Origin: Chitinophagales bacterium
GTDB lineage: Bacteria; Bacteroidota; Bacteroidia; Chitinophagales; Chitinophagaceae
Assembly (NCBI GenBank): GCA_015655015.1
Contig: JAATFV010000123.1
Location: 1 to 64,000 of the forward strand
DNA length: 64,000 nt
Direction: 5' to 3'
A model generated the notes under the pieces. The model was not told where the DNA came from. It ran no database searches and saw only the letters and a list, made by a program, of their open reading frames with translations. How positions within the stretch are numbered: the stretch's first letter is position 1; every line of letters starts with the position of its first letter. Below are positions 36,833 to 45,067 of the stretch, piece after piece. The translations under genes were made by a program, and so were the position numbers.

Positions 36833-38113
36833 ATGCTGTATCAATTATTTGATTGGTTAAGACAGATGGGGATAAAAATACCAGGGGGGGCCCTGTTCCA
36901 GTTCATCACCTTCCGGGTGCTGCTGGCCGTGCTGTTTTCGCTGGTCATCACCATGATCTTCGGGAAGAGGCTGATCAACTACCTGCTTAAGAAACAGGTG
37001 GGAGAGACCGTGCGCGACCTGGGCCTGGCAGGCGAACAGCAAAAGAAAGGCACTCCCACCATGGGGGGATTCATTATTATCCTGGCAATCCTTATTCCTA
37101 CTCTCCTGTTGGCCAACCTGAACAAAGCCTATATACGGCTGATGATCTTCAGCACCCTTTGGCTCGGCATGATCGGGTTTATCGACGATTACCTGAAACT
37201 AAGGGCCAAACGTATCGCCAAAGAGCAAGGCGTTGCTTACAAAAAAGGAGATAAAGACGGACTGGCAGGTTGGTTCAAGATCCTGGGCCAGGTAGTCCTG
37301 GGTGTTGTCGTGGGAGCTACGTTATATTATAATGGCAATACGAAAGTATGGCGCGAATATGTGGGACAGAATACGCCTTCCGATACCACAGGCCTGAAAG
37401 TCGTTACCCTGGGAAAAGAGAAAAAGTTATTTGTAGAGGCGAAAGAACCCATCACGACCATTCCGTTCGTGAAAAATCATGAATTCAATTACTCTAAATT
37501 ATTGCCGCAGGCCCTGAGAGGATTTACCTGGATACTCTATATCGTCATCGTGATCTTCATCATCACGGCCGTCTCGAATGGGGCTAATCTTACGGATGGG
37601 CTGGACGGGCTGGCGACAGGCACCAGCGCCATCGTGGGGGTGTGCCTGGGCATCTTTGCCTATGCCAGCGGCAATATCCGTTTTGCCGAATATCTCAATA
37701 TCATGTACATACCCAATCTGGGAGAGCTGTCCATTTTCATCGGAGCCCTGGTGGGCGCCTGTGTAGGATTTCTCTGGTACAATGCTTATCCGGCGCAGGT
37801 ATTCATGGGGGATACAGGCAGTCTGACGCTTGGCGGGATCATCGCCGCCCTGGCTATTATCGTCCGTAAAGAATGGCTGATACCTATATTCTGCGGTGTG
37901 TTCCTGGTGGAGAACCTGAGCGTAGTGCTGCAGGTAACGTATTTTAAATACACTAAGAAAAAATACGGAGAGGGAAGAAGGATTTTTCTCATGAGCCCCC
38001 TGCATCATCATTATCAGAAGCTGGGCTATCATGAAAGTAAGATTGTGACAAGATTCTGGATCGTGACGATATTATGCGTAGCATTCGCCATCGCGACATT
38101 GAAGATCAGGTAG
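36833..38113 (+). CDS. mraY: Phospho-MurNAc-pentapeptide transferase
   Basis: A 426-residue integral membrane transferase that makes lipid I from UDP-MurNAc-pentapeptide and undecaprenyl phosphate. Visible: KKGTPTMGG, the catalytic aspartates in [26 protein letters not shown] and [12 protein letters not shown]. About ten helices. It is longer than the roughly 360 residues of proteobacterial MraY because of an extra loop (about residues 165-215, [13 protein letters not shown] to KNHEFNYSK), a Bacteroidota trait. Followed by an unusual 370-bp gap before murD. ATG start. Confidence 0.96.
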   Translation: MLYQLFDWLRQMGIKIPGGALFQFITFRVLLAVLFSLVITMIFGKRLINYLLKKQVGETVRDLGLAGEQQKKGTPTMGGFIIILAILIPTLLLANLNKAYIRLMIFSTLWLGMIGFIDDYLKLRAKRIAKEQGVAYKKGDKDGLAGWFKILGQVVLGVVVGATLYYNGNTKVWREYVGQNTPSDTTGLKVVTLGKEKKLFVEAKEPITTIPFVKNHEFNYSKLLPQALRGFTWILYIVIVIFIITAVSNGANLTDGLDGLATGTSAIVGVCLGIFAYASGNIRFAEYLNIMYIPNLGELSIFIGALVGACVGFLWYNAYPAQVFMGDTGSLTLGGIIAALAIIVRKEWLIPIFCGVFLVENLSVVLQVTYFKYTKKKYGEGRRIFLMSPLHHHYQKLGYHESKIVTRFWIVTILCVAFAIATLKIR

Positions 38114-38483
38114 AGGGATTATTTGAATGTTGGATCATACATTTTGAATAGGAGAGATTGGCTTTGCGCCAATAATTTAAAATCTAAAATACAAAATTCG
38201 AAATAGAGAAGAGCGTGGAAAACCAACAATCACCGGAGAACCACCGGCAGAAAGATGACCCCTTGATGTTAAAGAGATTGTGGTGCAGCAAGTTCATACT
38301 TTTGAAAAACCCCCAAATCCCGGGTTTCCCGGAATCACGGGACCAATGAACGGCGAAAGCCCTCATCGGGTCCAATGAAAAGACATTGTGACCCGGGATA
38401 GACATTGATCCCGAGATAAATCCGTTCCTGTTAAAAGCCCGCGTGTTTCACGTGCATTCATTCGTCTGTCATAAAACTAAAGA
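38114..38483 (+). other. Structured gap between mraY and murD
   Basis: 370 bp with no convincing gene, in a cluster whose other gaps are mostly under 150 bp. The last third folds into adjacent hairpins: CCGGG-TTT-CCCGG (38320-38332); GGGTCCAATG paired with CATTGTGACCC (38368-38394, one bulge); and CGGGAT paired with ATCCCG (38394-38413). They end about 70 bp before the murD GTG. A cis-acting leader or processing site for the downstream genes is possible. A 73-codon minus-strand frame here has no family features. Confidence 0.5.
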
Positions 38484-39824
38484 GTGTCTAAACGAATTGT
38501 CATATTAGGCGGAGGAGAAAGTGGTGTCGGCGCTGCTGTACTGGCTGCACAGCAGGGATACGACGTGTTCGTATCCGATGGAGGGTCGCTTAAGGACAAT
38601 TACCGGCAGGACCTGCTGCACCATCAGATCCCCTTCGAAGAGGGGACACATACGTCAGCAAAGATCCTGGATGCCGACGAGGTCATGAAGAGCCCGGGTA
38701 TAGGGGAAAAGAATGAGCTTGTTAAAGCCATCCGGGCAAAAGGTATCCCGGTGATCAGTGAAATTGAGCTGGCATACCGTCATAAGGGAGACAGCAGGAT
38801 CATCGGTATTACGGGCAGCAATGGAAAGACCACCACCACAGCCCTTACTTACCATATCTGCAAATATGGCGAGCTGGACTGCGCACTGGTGGGAAACATA
38901 GGCTACTCCTTCGCAAGACAGGTGGCGGAGGATCCGAAGAAATGGTATGTGGCGGAGATCAGCAGCTTCCAGCTGGACGATATTGTGACATTCAGGCCGG
39001 ACATCGCCATCCTGACCAATATCACGGAAGATCACCTGGACCGCTATGAATACAAATTCGAAAATTATATCCGGAGCAAATTCCGGATCGTGATGAACCA
39101 GCAAGAAGGCGACTATTTTATTTACAACGATGACGACCCTGTGATAAAAGAGAATATAAACCGGTACCCATTTCATTCTAACCCATTACCATTTACTATG
39201 CAACACGAACCCAACAAAGGCGGATTTATCAGGAACGGACAAATGAACATCGAGACCGGTAACGAAAAACTGCAAATGAGCATTTATGATTTTGCTTTAA
39301 AGGGCATTCACAATCAATATAATACTATGGCAGCAGGTATCGCATCAGCCACCGTTGGCATACGCAAGCAAAAGATCCGTGACGCAATCCAGAGCTTCGA
39401 GGCCCTGGAGCACCGCATGGAATATGTCAGTACGGTACGAGGAGTGGAATTTGTCAATGATTCCAAAGCTACCAATGTCAACAGCACCTGGTATGCGCTG
39501 GAAAGCATGGACAAGCCTACTATACTGATACTGGGCGGAGTGGATAAAGGGAATGACTATTCCCTGATCCGCGACCTGGTAAAAGAAAAAGTGAAGGCGA
39601 TCGTCTGCATGGGTGTGGACAACCGGAAAATACACGAGGCCTTTCAGAACGATGTACCCCTGATAGTGAATACAGCCAGCGCGGAAGAGGCGGTAAAGGC
39701 GGCTTTTCATTTTGCGACAAAAGGAGATACGGTGCTGCTGAGCCCGGCCTGCGCCAGCTTTGACCTGTTCAAAAATTACGAGGACCGGGGAAAACAGTTC
39801 AAGGATGCGGTAAAAGACCTGTAG
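38484..39824 (+). CDS. murD: UDP-MurNAc-L-alanine--D-glutamate ligase
   Basis: A 446-residue Mur ligase. N-terminal Rossmann motif VILGGGESGVGAA, ATP motif GITGSNGKTTTTAL, VAEISSFQLD, NITEDHLDRYE, VNDSKATNVNSTW and LSPACASFDLF are all present. It adds D-glutamate to UDP-MurNAc-L-Ala. The start is GTG at 38484 (MSKRIVILGGG); no ATG is available at the family N-terminus. A 69-bp spacer containing an AGCTnnn heptamer repeat separates it from ftsW. Confidence 0.96.
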   Translation: MSKRIVILGGGESGVGAAVLAAQQGYDVFVSDGGSLKDNYRQDLLHHQIPFEEGTHTSAKILDADEVMKSPGIGEKNELVKAIRAKGIPVISEIELAYRHKGDSRIIGITGSNGKTTTTALTYHICKYGELDCALVGNIGYSFARQVAEDPKKWYVAEISSFQLDDIVTFRPDIAILTNITEDHLDRYEYKFENYIRSKFRIVMNQQEGDYFIYNDDDPVIKENINRYPFHSNPLPFTMQHEPNKGGFIRNGQMNIETGNEKLQMSIYDFALKGIHNQYNTMAAGIASATVGIRKQKIRDAIQSFEALEHRMEYVSTVRGVEFVNDSKATNVNSTWYALESMDKPTILILGGVDKGNDYSLIRDLVKEKVKAIVCMGVDNRKIHEAFQNDVPLIVNTASAEEAVKAAFHFATKGDTVLLSPACASFDLFKNYEDRGKQFKDAVKDL

Positions 39825-39829
39825 GCTTG

Positions 39830-39875
39830 AGCTTATAGCTGATAGCTTATAGCTGCAAGCTGTTAGCTGCCGGCT
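39830..39875. repeat. Heptamer AGCTnnn tandem repeat between murD and ftsW
   Basis: AGCT recurs every 7 bp six times (AGCTTAT, AGCTGAT, AGCTTAT, AGCTGCA, AGCTGTT, AGCTGCC) with a seventh imperfect unit (GGCT). It fills most of the spacer and is not translated. Confidence 0.85.
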
Positions 39876-39893
39876 GAACACAAGAAATACTAA

Positions 39894-41147
39894 ATGAGTA
39901 ACACGGCGACGATAGAAAGAACTCCCTTCGGGAGCCTGAGGTCCAGGACTAAAGGTGACAAAGTCATCTGGACAACAGTAGTGCTGCTGGCAGTAGTGTC
40001 ATTGCTTGTCGTGTACAGCTCCACCGGCTTGCTGGCCTACAAAATGTACAAAGGGAATACGGAAGTGTATTTATTCAAGCAATTCGCTTTCATTCTCGTT
40101 GGGATAATGGTGATCTATTTCGCCCACCAGGTGAACTATACTATTTATTCCAAAGTGGCAAAGATCCTGTTTCTCCTATCCATACCCTTATTGATCTATA
40201 CCCTGTTCTTTGGAGTAAAGCTGAATGAAGGGAGCCGCTGGATACGGCTGCCGATCATCAACATGACCTTCCAGACATCCGACCTGGCGAAATTGGCCCT
40301 GTTCATGTACCTCAGCCGTTTGCTGAACAAAAAGCAGGACACGATCAAGGATTTCAGGAAGGGCTTTGTACCGGTCATCACCCCGGTAGCCATCGTATGC
40401 ATCCTGATCGCACCGGCGAACTTATCCACGGCCCTGCTGATCGGCGCGACCAGCCTTATGCTCCTGTTCATCGGAAGAGTGAGCGCCCGGCATTTACTAT
40501 TGACGATCGGGGTAGCGCTGATCCCCGTGATCATCCTGGTATGTGCCGCCGTCATCCGCCACAAAGCGGACGGCGGTGCTGCCGAAAAGGTAAAGACGGA
40601 GAACAGGAGCCGCTTATTTGTACGGGTGGATACCTGGATCAGCCGGGTAGAGACATTCGTGTATGGAGGAAAGGAAGACAATGACGATAATAATTACCAG
40701 ACCAACCAGGCCAAGATCGCCATTGCCAAAGGAGGGATCTTAGGGCTCGGGCCGGGAAACAGCCAGCAACGGAATTTCCTCCCGCATCCTTATTCCGACT
40801 TTATTTATGCCATTATCATTGAAGAGTACGGACTGATAGGGGGAGCGTTCATCGTATTTATTTACCTGGTGTTCCTCCTGCGCAGCATCCGCATCTTCCG
40901 GAGATGTCCCTTCGCTTTCGGGGCTTTTCTGGCATTGGGGCTGAGCTTCACCCTGGTCATCCAGGCGCTGGCGAATATGGCGGTGAACGTCAATCTCTTT
41001 CCTGTCACAGGGGTAACATTACCGCTGGTCAGCATGGGTGGAAGCTCCTTTTTGTTTACCTGTCTGGCAATAGGAATTATATTAAGCGTAGCGCGTAATT
41101 CGGAACAATTGGAAGGAAAAGAAGCACTTAATACCGCAACACCTTGA
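39894..41147 (+). CDS. ftsW: SEDS-family septal glycosyltransferase FtsW
   Basis: A 417-residue SEDS protein with about ten helices. Conserved pieces include NEGSRWIRLP (after helix 4), TFQTSDLAKLALFMYLSRLL, the large periplasmic loop with NYQTNQAKIAIAKGGILGLGPGNS and LPHPYSDFIYAIIIEEYGLIG, and FPVTGVTLPLVSMGGSSF near the C-terminus. It polymerises lipid II at the septum with FtsI. Its position between murD and murG supports FtsW rather than RodA. The TGA stop overlaps the TTG start of murG by 4 bp. ATG start. Confidence 0.95.
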   Translation: MSNTATIERTPFGSLRSRTKGDKVIWTTVVLLAVVSLLVVYSSTGLLAYKMYKGNTEVYLFKQFAFILVGIMVIYFAHQVNYTIYSKVAKILFLLSIPLLIYTLFFGVKLNEGSRWIRLPIINMTFQTSDLAKLALFMYLSRLLNKKQDTIKDFRKGFVPVITPVAIVCILIAPANLSTALLIGATSLMLLFIGRVSARHLLLTIGVALIPVIILVCAAVIRHKADGGAAEKVKTENRSRLFVRVDTWISRVETFVYGGKEDNDDNNYQTNQAKIAIAKGGILGLGPGNSQQRNFLPHPYSDFIYAIIIEEYGLIGGAFIVFIYLVFLLRSIRIFRRCPFAFGAFLALGLSFTLVIQALANMAVNVNLFPVTGVTLPLVSMGGSSFLFTCLAIGIILSVARNSEQLEGKEALNTATP

Positions 41148-42238
41148 CACAACGTATCATCATAGCAGGCGGCGGTACCGGCGGCCATATCTTCCCCGCT
41201 ATCGCTATCGCAGGGGCCCTGCGGCGGCAGTCCCCGGAGATCGAACTGTTATTCGTGGGGGCAAAGGGGAAAATGGAGATGGAGAAAGTGCCGCAGGCCG
41301 GCTACAAAATAGAAGGGATCGACATCGCCGGTCTTAACAGAAGCTCTTTGATAAAAAATATTGGGTTACCCTTCAAGCTGATAAAAAGCTTTTTCCAGGT
41401 GCGCCGTATCCTGAAATCCTTTCGCCCTGCCGCTGTGGTAGGAGTAGGAGGATATTCCAGCTTCCCGGTATTGCGGGCGGCACAGGCAAAAGGAATCCCC
41501 ACTTTTATTCATGAGTCGAACTCGTTCGCAGGAAAGGCTAATCAATGGCTGGGGAAAAAAGCCACCGGCATTTTTGTAGCCAGCGACGGGATGGAGAAAT
41601 TCTTTCCGGCACAAAAGATAGAGATCACCGGCAATCCTGTCCGAAAGAATATCTCGGAGAGCAGGATCGGCCGGGAGGAAGCAATCCGGTTCTTTGGACT
41701 GGACCCAGCCAAACAAACGGTTCTTTGCACCGGCGGGAGCCTGGGAGCAAAAGGAATCAATGAAGCAGTGGCGGCAGGACTGGACGAATTTGGCAATAAC
41801 GGACTCCAGCTGATCTGGCAGACGGGCCGCCCTTTCGCAGAAAAAGCGGCCGCCCTTTGCGCCGGTAAGAAGAATAGTTGGACCCGCGACTTCATTACGC
41901 AGATGGAATATGCATTTGCTGCGGCGGATGTGGTGATCTCAAGGTCCGGAGCTATGTCGATCGCTGAACTATGCGTAGCGAAGAAAGCCGTGGTATTTGT
42001 CCCTTTTCCTTTTGCGGCAGAGGATCACCAGACGGCCAATGCGCAGAACCTGGTGAGCAAGCATGCCGGCCTGCTGGTAAGGGACAGTGAGGCCAAAGAA
42101 AAATTAGTGGCAACGGTGATCGCCCTGTCAAAGGATAGGAACAAACAAAACGAACTGAAAGAAAATATCGGCCGGCTGGCAGTGACGAATGCGGATGAGG
42201 TGATCGCCCGGGAGATCTTAAAAGTGATAAATGGTTGA
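41144..42238 (+). CDS. murG: UDP-GlcNAc:lipid I N-acetylglucosaminyltransferase
   Basis: A 364-residue GT28 enzyme converting lipid I to lipid II on the cytoplasmic face. Visible: the N-terminal glycine loop AGGGTGGHIFPAIAIA, GVGGYSSFPVLRAA, PTFIHESNSFAGKAN, TGNPVR, CTGGSLGAKGINEAV, SRSGAMSIAEL and PFPFAAEDHQTANA. The only start at the family N-terminus is TTG at 41144, overlapping the ftsW stop as TTGA, so coupling to ftsW is likely. Its own stop overlaps the murC start by 8 bp. Confidence 0.96.
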   Translation: MTQRIIIAGGGTGGHIFPAIAIAGALRRQSPEIELLFVGAKGKMEMEKVPQAGYKIEGIDIAGLNRSSLIKNIGLPFKLIKSFFQVRRILKSFRPAAVVGVGGYSSFPVLRAAQAKGIPTFIHESNSFAGKANQWLGKKATGIFVASDGMEKFFPAQKIEITGNPVRKNISESRIGREEAIRFFGLDPAKQTVLCTGGSLGAKGINEAVAAGLDEFGNNGLQLIWQTGRPFAEKAAALCAGKKNSWTRDFITQMEYAFAAADVVISRSGAMSIAELCVAKKAVVFVPFPFAAEDHQTANAQNLVSKHAGLLVRDSEAKEKLVATVIALSKDRNKQNELKENIGRLAVTNADEVIAREILKVING

Positions 42239-43763
42239 TCTAAAAAATATAAAGAGGATCTATTTCATAGGCATAGGAGGCATCGGGATGAGCGCGCTGG
42301 CGAGGTATTTCCGGTTTCACGGAAAAGAAGTGAGCGGGTATGACAGGACAGCCACTCCTCTCACCAGGCAGCTGGAGAGCGAAGGTATTCCTGTTCATTA
42401 TGAGGATGACCCGGAACAGGCTCCCCGGGATGCGGAGCTGGTCGTATATACGCCGGCAGTGCCAAAGGATCATAAAGAGCTGCTCTATTATCAGCAGCAT
42501 CAATATACGATCCTGAAACGGAGTGACGTGCTGGGTGAGATCACCAATAGCTCTTTTAATATCTGTGTGGCCGGCACGCATGGCAAAACGACCATTACGA
42601 CAATGATAGCGCATATCCTGCGGCATAGCGGTTATGGCTGCAACGCCTTTCTGGGAGGGATTGCCGTTAACTATAACAGCAATTTCTGGAGTGACCGGCG
42701 AAATGTTTGTGTGGTGGAAGCGGACGAGTACGACCGAAGCTTTTTGAAGCTGAGCCCCAACGTAGCTGTGATCACGGCAATGGATGCCGACCACCTCGAC
42801 ATTTACGGTACGGCTGAGGCAGTGGAACAGGCTTTCATTGATTTTTCCGGGAGGCTGAAACCGGGCGGATTGTTGGTGAGCAAGTGGGGGCTGAAGAGAG
42901 GGGGAGCGCTGAAGGGCGACCATCACCTGACCTACAGCCTGCAGGGGGCAGATCGGGGACAGCTCGTTGCAGCTGGCCAGCCGGCAGTCTCCGGAGAGCC
43001 TTCCGTCTCCGGAGAGCCTTCCGTCTCCGGAGAGCCTTCCGTTTCCGGAGAGCCTTCCGTTTCAGGACAGCCCGCCGTTTCCGGACAGCCTGCTGTTTCC
43101 GGACAAGCCGTCCCTCCCGATGTCTATGCCTTCGGCATCACCATGACCCGGGGCAGCTACGCATTCGGAGTGCGGACAAAAGACTGGACCTTGGAGAACG
43201 TCGTGCTGAATATGGGAGGAATGCATAATGTGGAGAATGTTACGGCGGCCATTGCTGTAGCACATCACCTGGGTATCGACAATGAAAAAATAAAGGCGGC
43301 CGTAGCAGCCTTTAAAGGAGTAAAGAGAAGGTTCGAGTATATTATCAAAGACACGGGACGAATCTTCATCGATGACTATGCGCATCATCCGGAGGAATTG
43401 AGGGCTTTGATCAGCGGGGCAAAGGGTTTGTTTGAGGGTATGACATGTACGGTGATATTCCAGCCGCATTTGTTCTCAAGGACCCGGGACTTTGCGGATG
43501 AATTTGCGGCCAGCCTGGACCTGGCAGATGAAGTTTACCTGCTGCCCATCTATCCGGCGAGGGAATTGCCAATGGAAGGAGTGACCAGCGGGCTGATAGC
43601 GAAGAAAATGACACCGGGGAAGGCCCGGCTCTGCGAAAAGAAAGAATTATTGGAAATAGTAAAGGAGAGAACGAAGATCAAGGGAGAACTGGAATTAGTG
43701 ATCACGGCAGGAGCGGGAGATATCGATGCGCTCGTTGAGCCGTTGAGGCAGCTGCTGGTATAA
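42231..43763 (+). CDS. murC: UDP-MurNAc--L-alanine ligase with an internal repeat insertion
   Basis: A 510-residue Mur ligase adding L-alanine to UDP-MurNAc. Seen: FIGIGGIGMSALARYF, the ATP motif VAGTHGKTTITTM, VEADEYDRSFLKL, MDADHLDIYG, IFIDDYAHHPEELRAL, FQPHLFSRTRDF. Family members are usually about 450-480 residues; the surplus is a repeat insertion of about 45 residues (from residue 253, units VSGEPS and VSGQPA) in the central domain, between GRLKPGGLLVSKWGLK and YAFGITMTRGSYAFGV. The insertion probably forms a surface loop. The start ATG overlaps murG by 8 bp. The last 23 bp of the gene are duplicated just past the stop. No ddl fusion. Confidence 0.96.
   Translation: MVDLKNIKRIYFIGIGGIGMSALARYFRFHGKEVSGYDRTATPLTRQLESEGIPVHYEDDPEQAPRDAELVVYTPAVPKDHKELLYYQQHQYTILKRSDVLGEITNSSFNICVAGTHGKTTITTMIAHILRHSGYGCNAFLGGIAVNYNSNFWSDRRNVCVVEADEYDRSFLKLSPNVAVITAMDADHLDIYGTAEAVEQAFIDFSGRLKPGGLLVSKWGLKRGGALKGDHHLTYSLQGADRGQLVAAGQPAVSGEPSVSGEPSVSGEPSVSGEPSVSGQPAVSGQPAVSGQAVPPDVYAFGITMTRGSYAFGVRTKDWTLENVVLNMGGMHNVENVTAAIAVAHHLGIDNEKIKAAVAAFKGVKRRFEYIIKDTGRIFIDDYAHHPEELRALISGAKGLFEGMTCTVIFQPHLFSRTRDFADEFAASLDLADEVYLLPIYPARELPMEGVTSGLIAKKMTPGKARLCEKKELLEIVKERTKIKGELELVITAGAGDIDALVEPLRQLLV
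42987..43106 (+). repeat. 18-bp minisatellite inside murC
   Basis: GTCTCCGGAGAGCCTTCC and variants repeat 6.7 times with exact 18-bp period: four units encode VSGEPS, two VSGQPA, then VSGQ. Frame is preserved. The first three units are identical and later ones differ by a few bases, so copy number probably changes by slippage. Confidence 0.95.
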
Positions 43764-43787
43764 TGTTGAGGCAGCTTCTGGTATAAT
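43742..43787 (+). repeat. 23-bp tandem duplication over the murC stop
   Basis: GTTGAGGCAGCTGCTGGTAT plus AAT (43742-43764) is repeated with one mismatch at 43765-43787. The first copy codes for the last murC residues (LRQLLV) and stop; the second is untranslated. Confidence 0.9.
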
Positions 43788-43882
43788 TTATTGTGAACGG
43801 GATTTATCTACCCGAGCACTTTTGTACCCGTCTGACGGTCCGATAAGGTCGTCAGGCGGGTCTCAAAAAATGAAGTAAATGA

Positions 43883-45049
43883 ATGCAGGTAATGGGGATG
43901 AACGTCAATATCAGGAAAATTTTTGTGGCCGCCTTCTGGTGTTTGGCGGGTATCGGCATACTGATATTGCTGGGAGCGGCTATAAAATACAGGAACAACA
44001 AGACCTGTAAAGGATACAAGATCGAGATCTCCGGGCCTTCCGGTGAGCTGTTCATCGGTAAAAAGGAAATAAATGACCTGCTGACATCGGCAGGAGCGGG
44101 AAAGTGGCAGGACAGGGCCATCCCCTCTTTTGATCTGCGGCGGATGGAGTCGGTGCTGGAAAAAAATATCTGGATCCGGGATGCGCAATTGTTCTTTGAT
44201 AATAACGGGATATTACGGGTGAACGTGATAGAAAGGGAGCCGGCAACGCGCATCTTTACAGAAGGCGGCAACAGCTTTTATATCGATAGCAGTGGCGTGC
44301 AGCTGCCATTATCGGATAAGCTGCCGGTAAAATTGCCTGTCTTCACGGATTATCCCGCTCAAGGGATCAGGCTTCATGGGGAAGACAGTCTTCTCACCGT
44401 ACAGATCCGGCAGCTGAGCGGTTTTATCCGGAATGACCCATTCTGGATGGCGCAGATCGCCCAGGTAGCCATCACTCCCGACAGGAACTTTGAATTGGTG
44501 CCCACGGTCGGCAATCATTTGATCGAATTCGGAGATGGCAGCGACTATGAACAAAAATTTCACCGGCTCTTTATTTTCTATAAAGAAGTGCTGAGCCGGA
44601 CAGGGCTCGATAAATATTCCAGGATCGATATTGCCTATGCCGGACAGGTGATCGGTACTAAAAAAGGAAGTGAAGGGACAAGGTTCGACTCTATACAGGG
44701 AATGAAGAATATCCAGCAGATGATCCGTTCGGCACAGCAATTGCAGGCCGATACGGTTCGTCAGATGAACCCGCGGCCGCTGGAACACAGCACAGAGACG
44801 GAGCAGACCCTGACGAACCATGACCTGATCCCCGACTCTCCATCCTATGAAAGACCACCACCGGCGAAACCGGTTGATACACATCCGGTATCCAATCCCG
44901 TGAGGACCACACCCGGCGCGCCGCCTTTGAGAACCGGAGCCGGTAAAGAGCCTTTGAGAACACCGGGAGAGCCGGACAGAGAGAAGCCCAAGCCGGGAAG
45001 AACCGGTCCCAAAGCTGTAATGCCCAAAAAACCAATAAAAAACAACTAA
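43883..45049 (+). CDS. ftsQ: Cell-division protein FtsQ
   Basis: A 388-residue bitopic protein: a short cytoplasmic N-terminus, one helix (WCLAGIGILILLGAAI), a POTRA-like segment (YKIEISGPSGELFIGKKEIN) followed by the FtsQ domain (WIRDAQLFFDNNGILRVNVIEREPATRIF, SFYIDSSGVQLPLS). About 110 C-terminal residues are Pro-rich and disordered (PPPAKPVDTHPV onward). Low sequence conservation is normal for FtsQ; position between murC and ftsA supports the call. It joins the FtsQLB complex in the periplasm. ATG codons at 43883, 43892 and 43898 are all possible starts. 18 bp before ftsA. Confidence 0.9.
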   Translation: MQVMGMNVNIRKIFVAAFWCLAGIGILILLGAAIKYRNNKTCKGYKIEISGPSGELFIGKKEINDLLTSAGAGKWQDRAIPSFDLRRMESVLEKNIWIRDAQLFFDNNGILRVNVIEREPATRIFTEGGNSFYIDSSGVQLPLSDKLPVKLPVFTDYPAQGIRLHGEDSLLTVQIRQLSGFIRNDPFWMAQIAQVAITPDRNFELVPTVGNHLIEFGDGSDYEQKFHRLFIFYKEVLSRTGLDKYSRIDIAYAGQVIGTKKGSEGTRFDSIQGMKNIQQMIRSAQQLQADTVRQMNPRPLEHSTETEQTLTNHDLIPDSPSYERPPPAKPVDTHPVSNPVRTTPGAPPLRTGAGKEPLRTPGEPDREKPKPGRTGPKAVMPKKPIKNN

Positions 45050-45067
45050 AATAAAATAAACTAGACT

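Noticed and set aside
38184-38405. 73-codon minus-strand frame between mraY and murD
   Set aside because: Opposite to a transcribed operon, no motif, and the sequence is better explained by hairpins.
42987-43106. CRISPR-like array in murC
   Set aside because: Period is 18 bp with no spacers, and the repeats are translated in frame.
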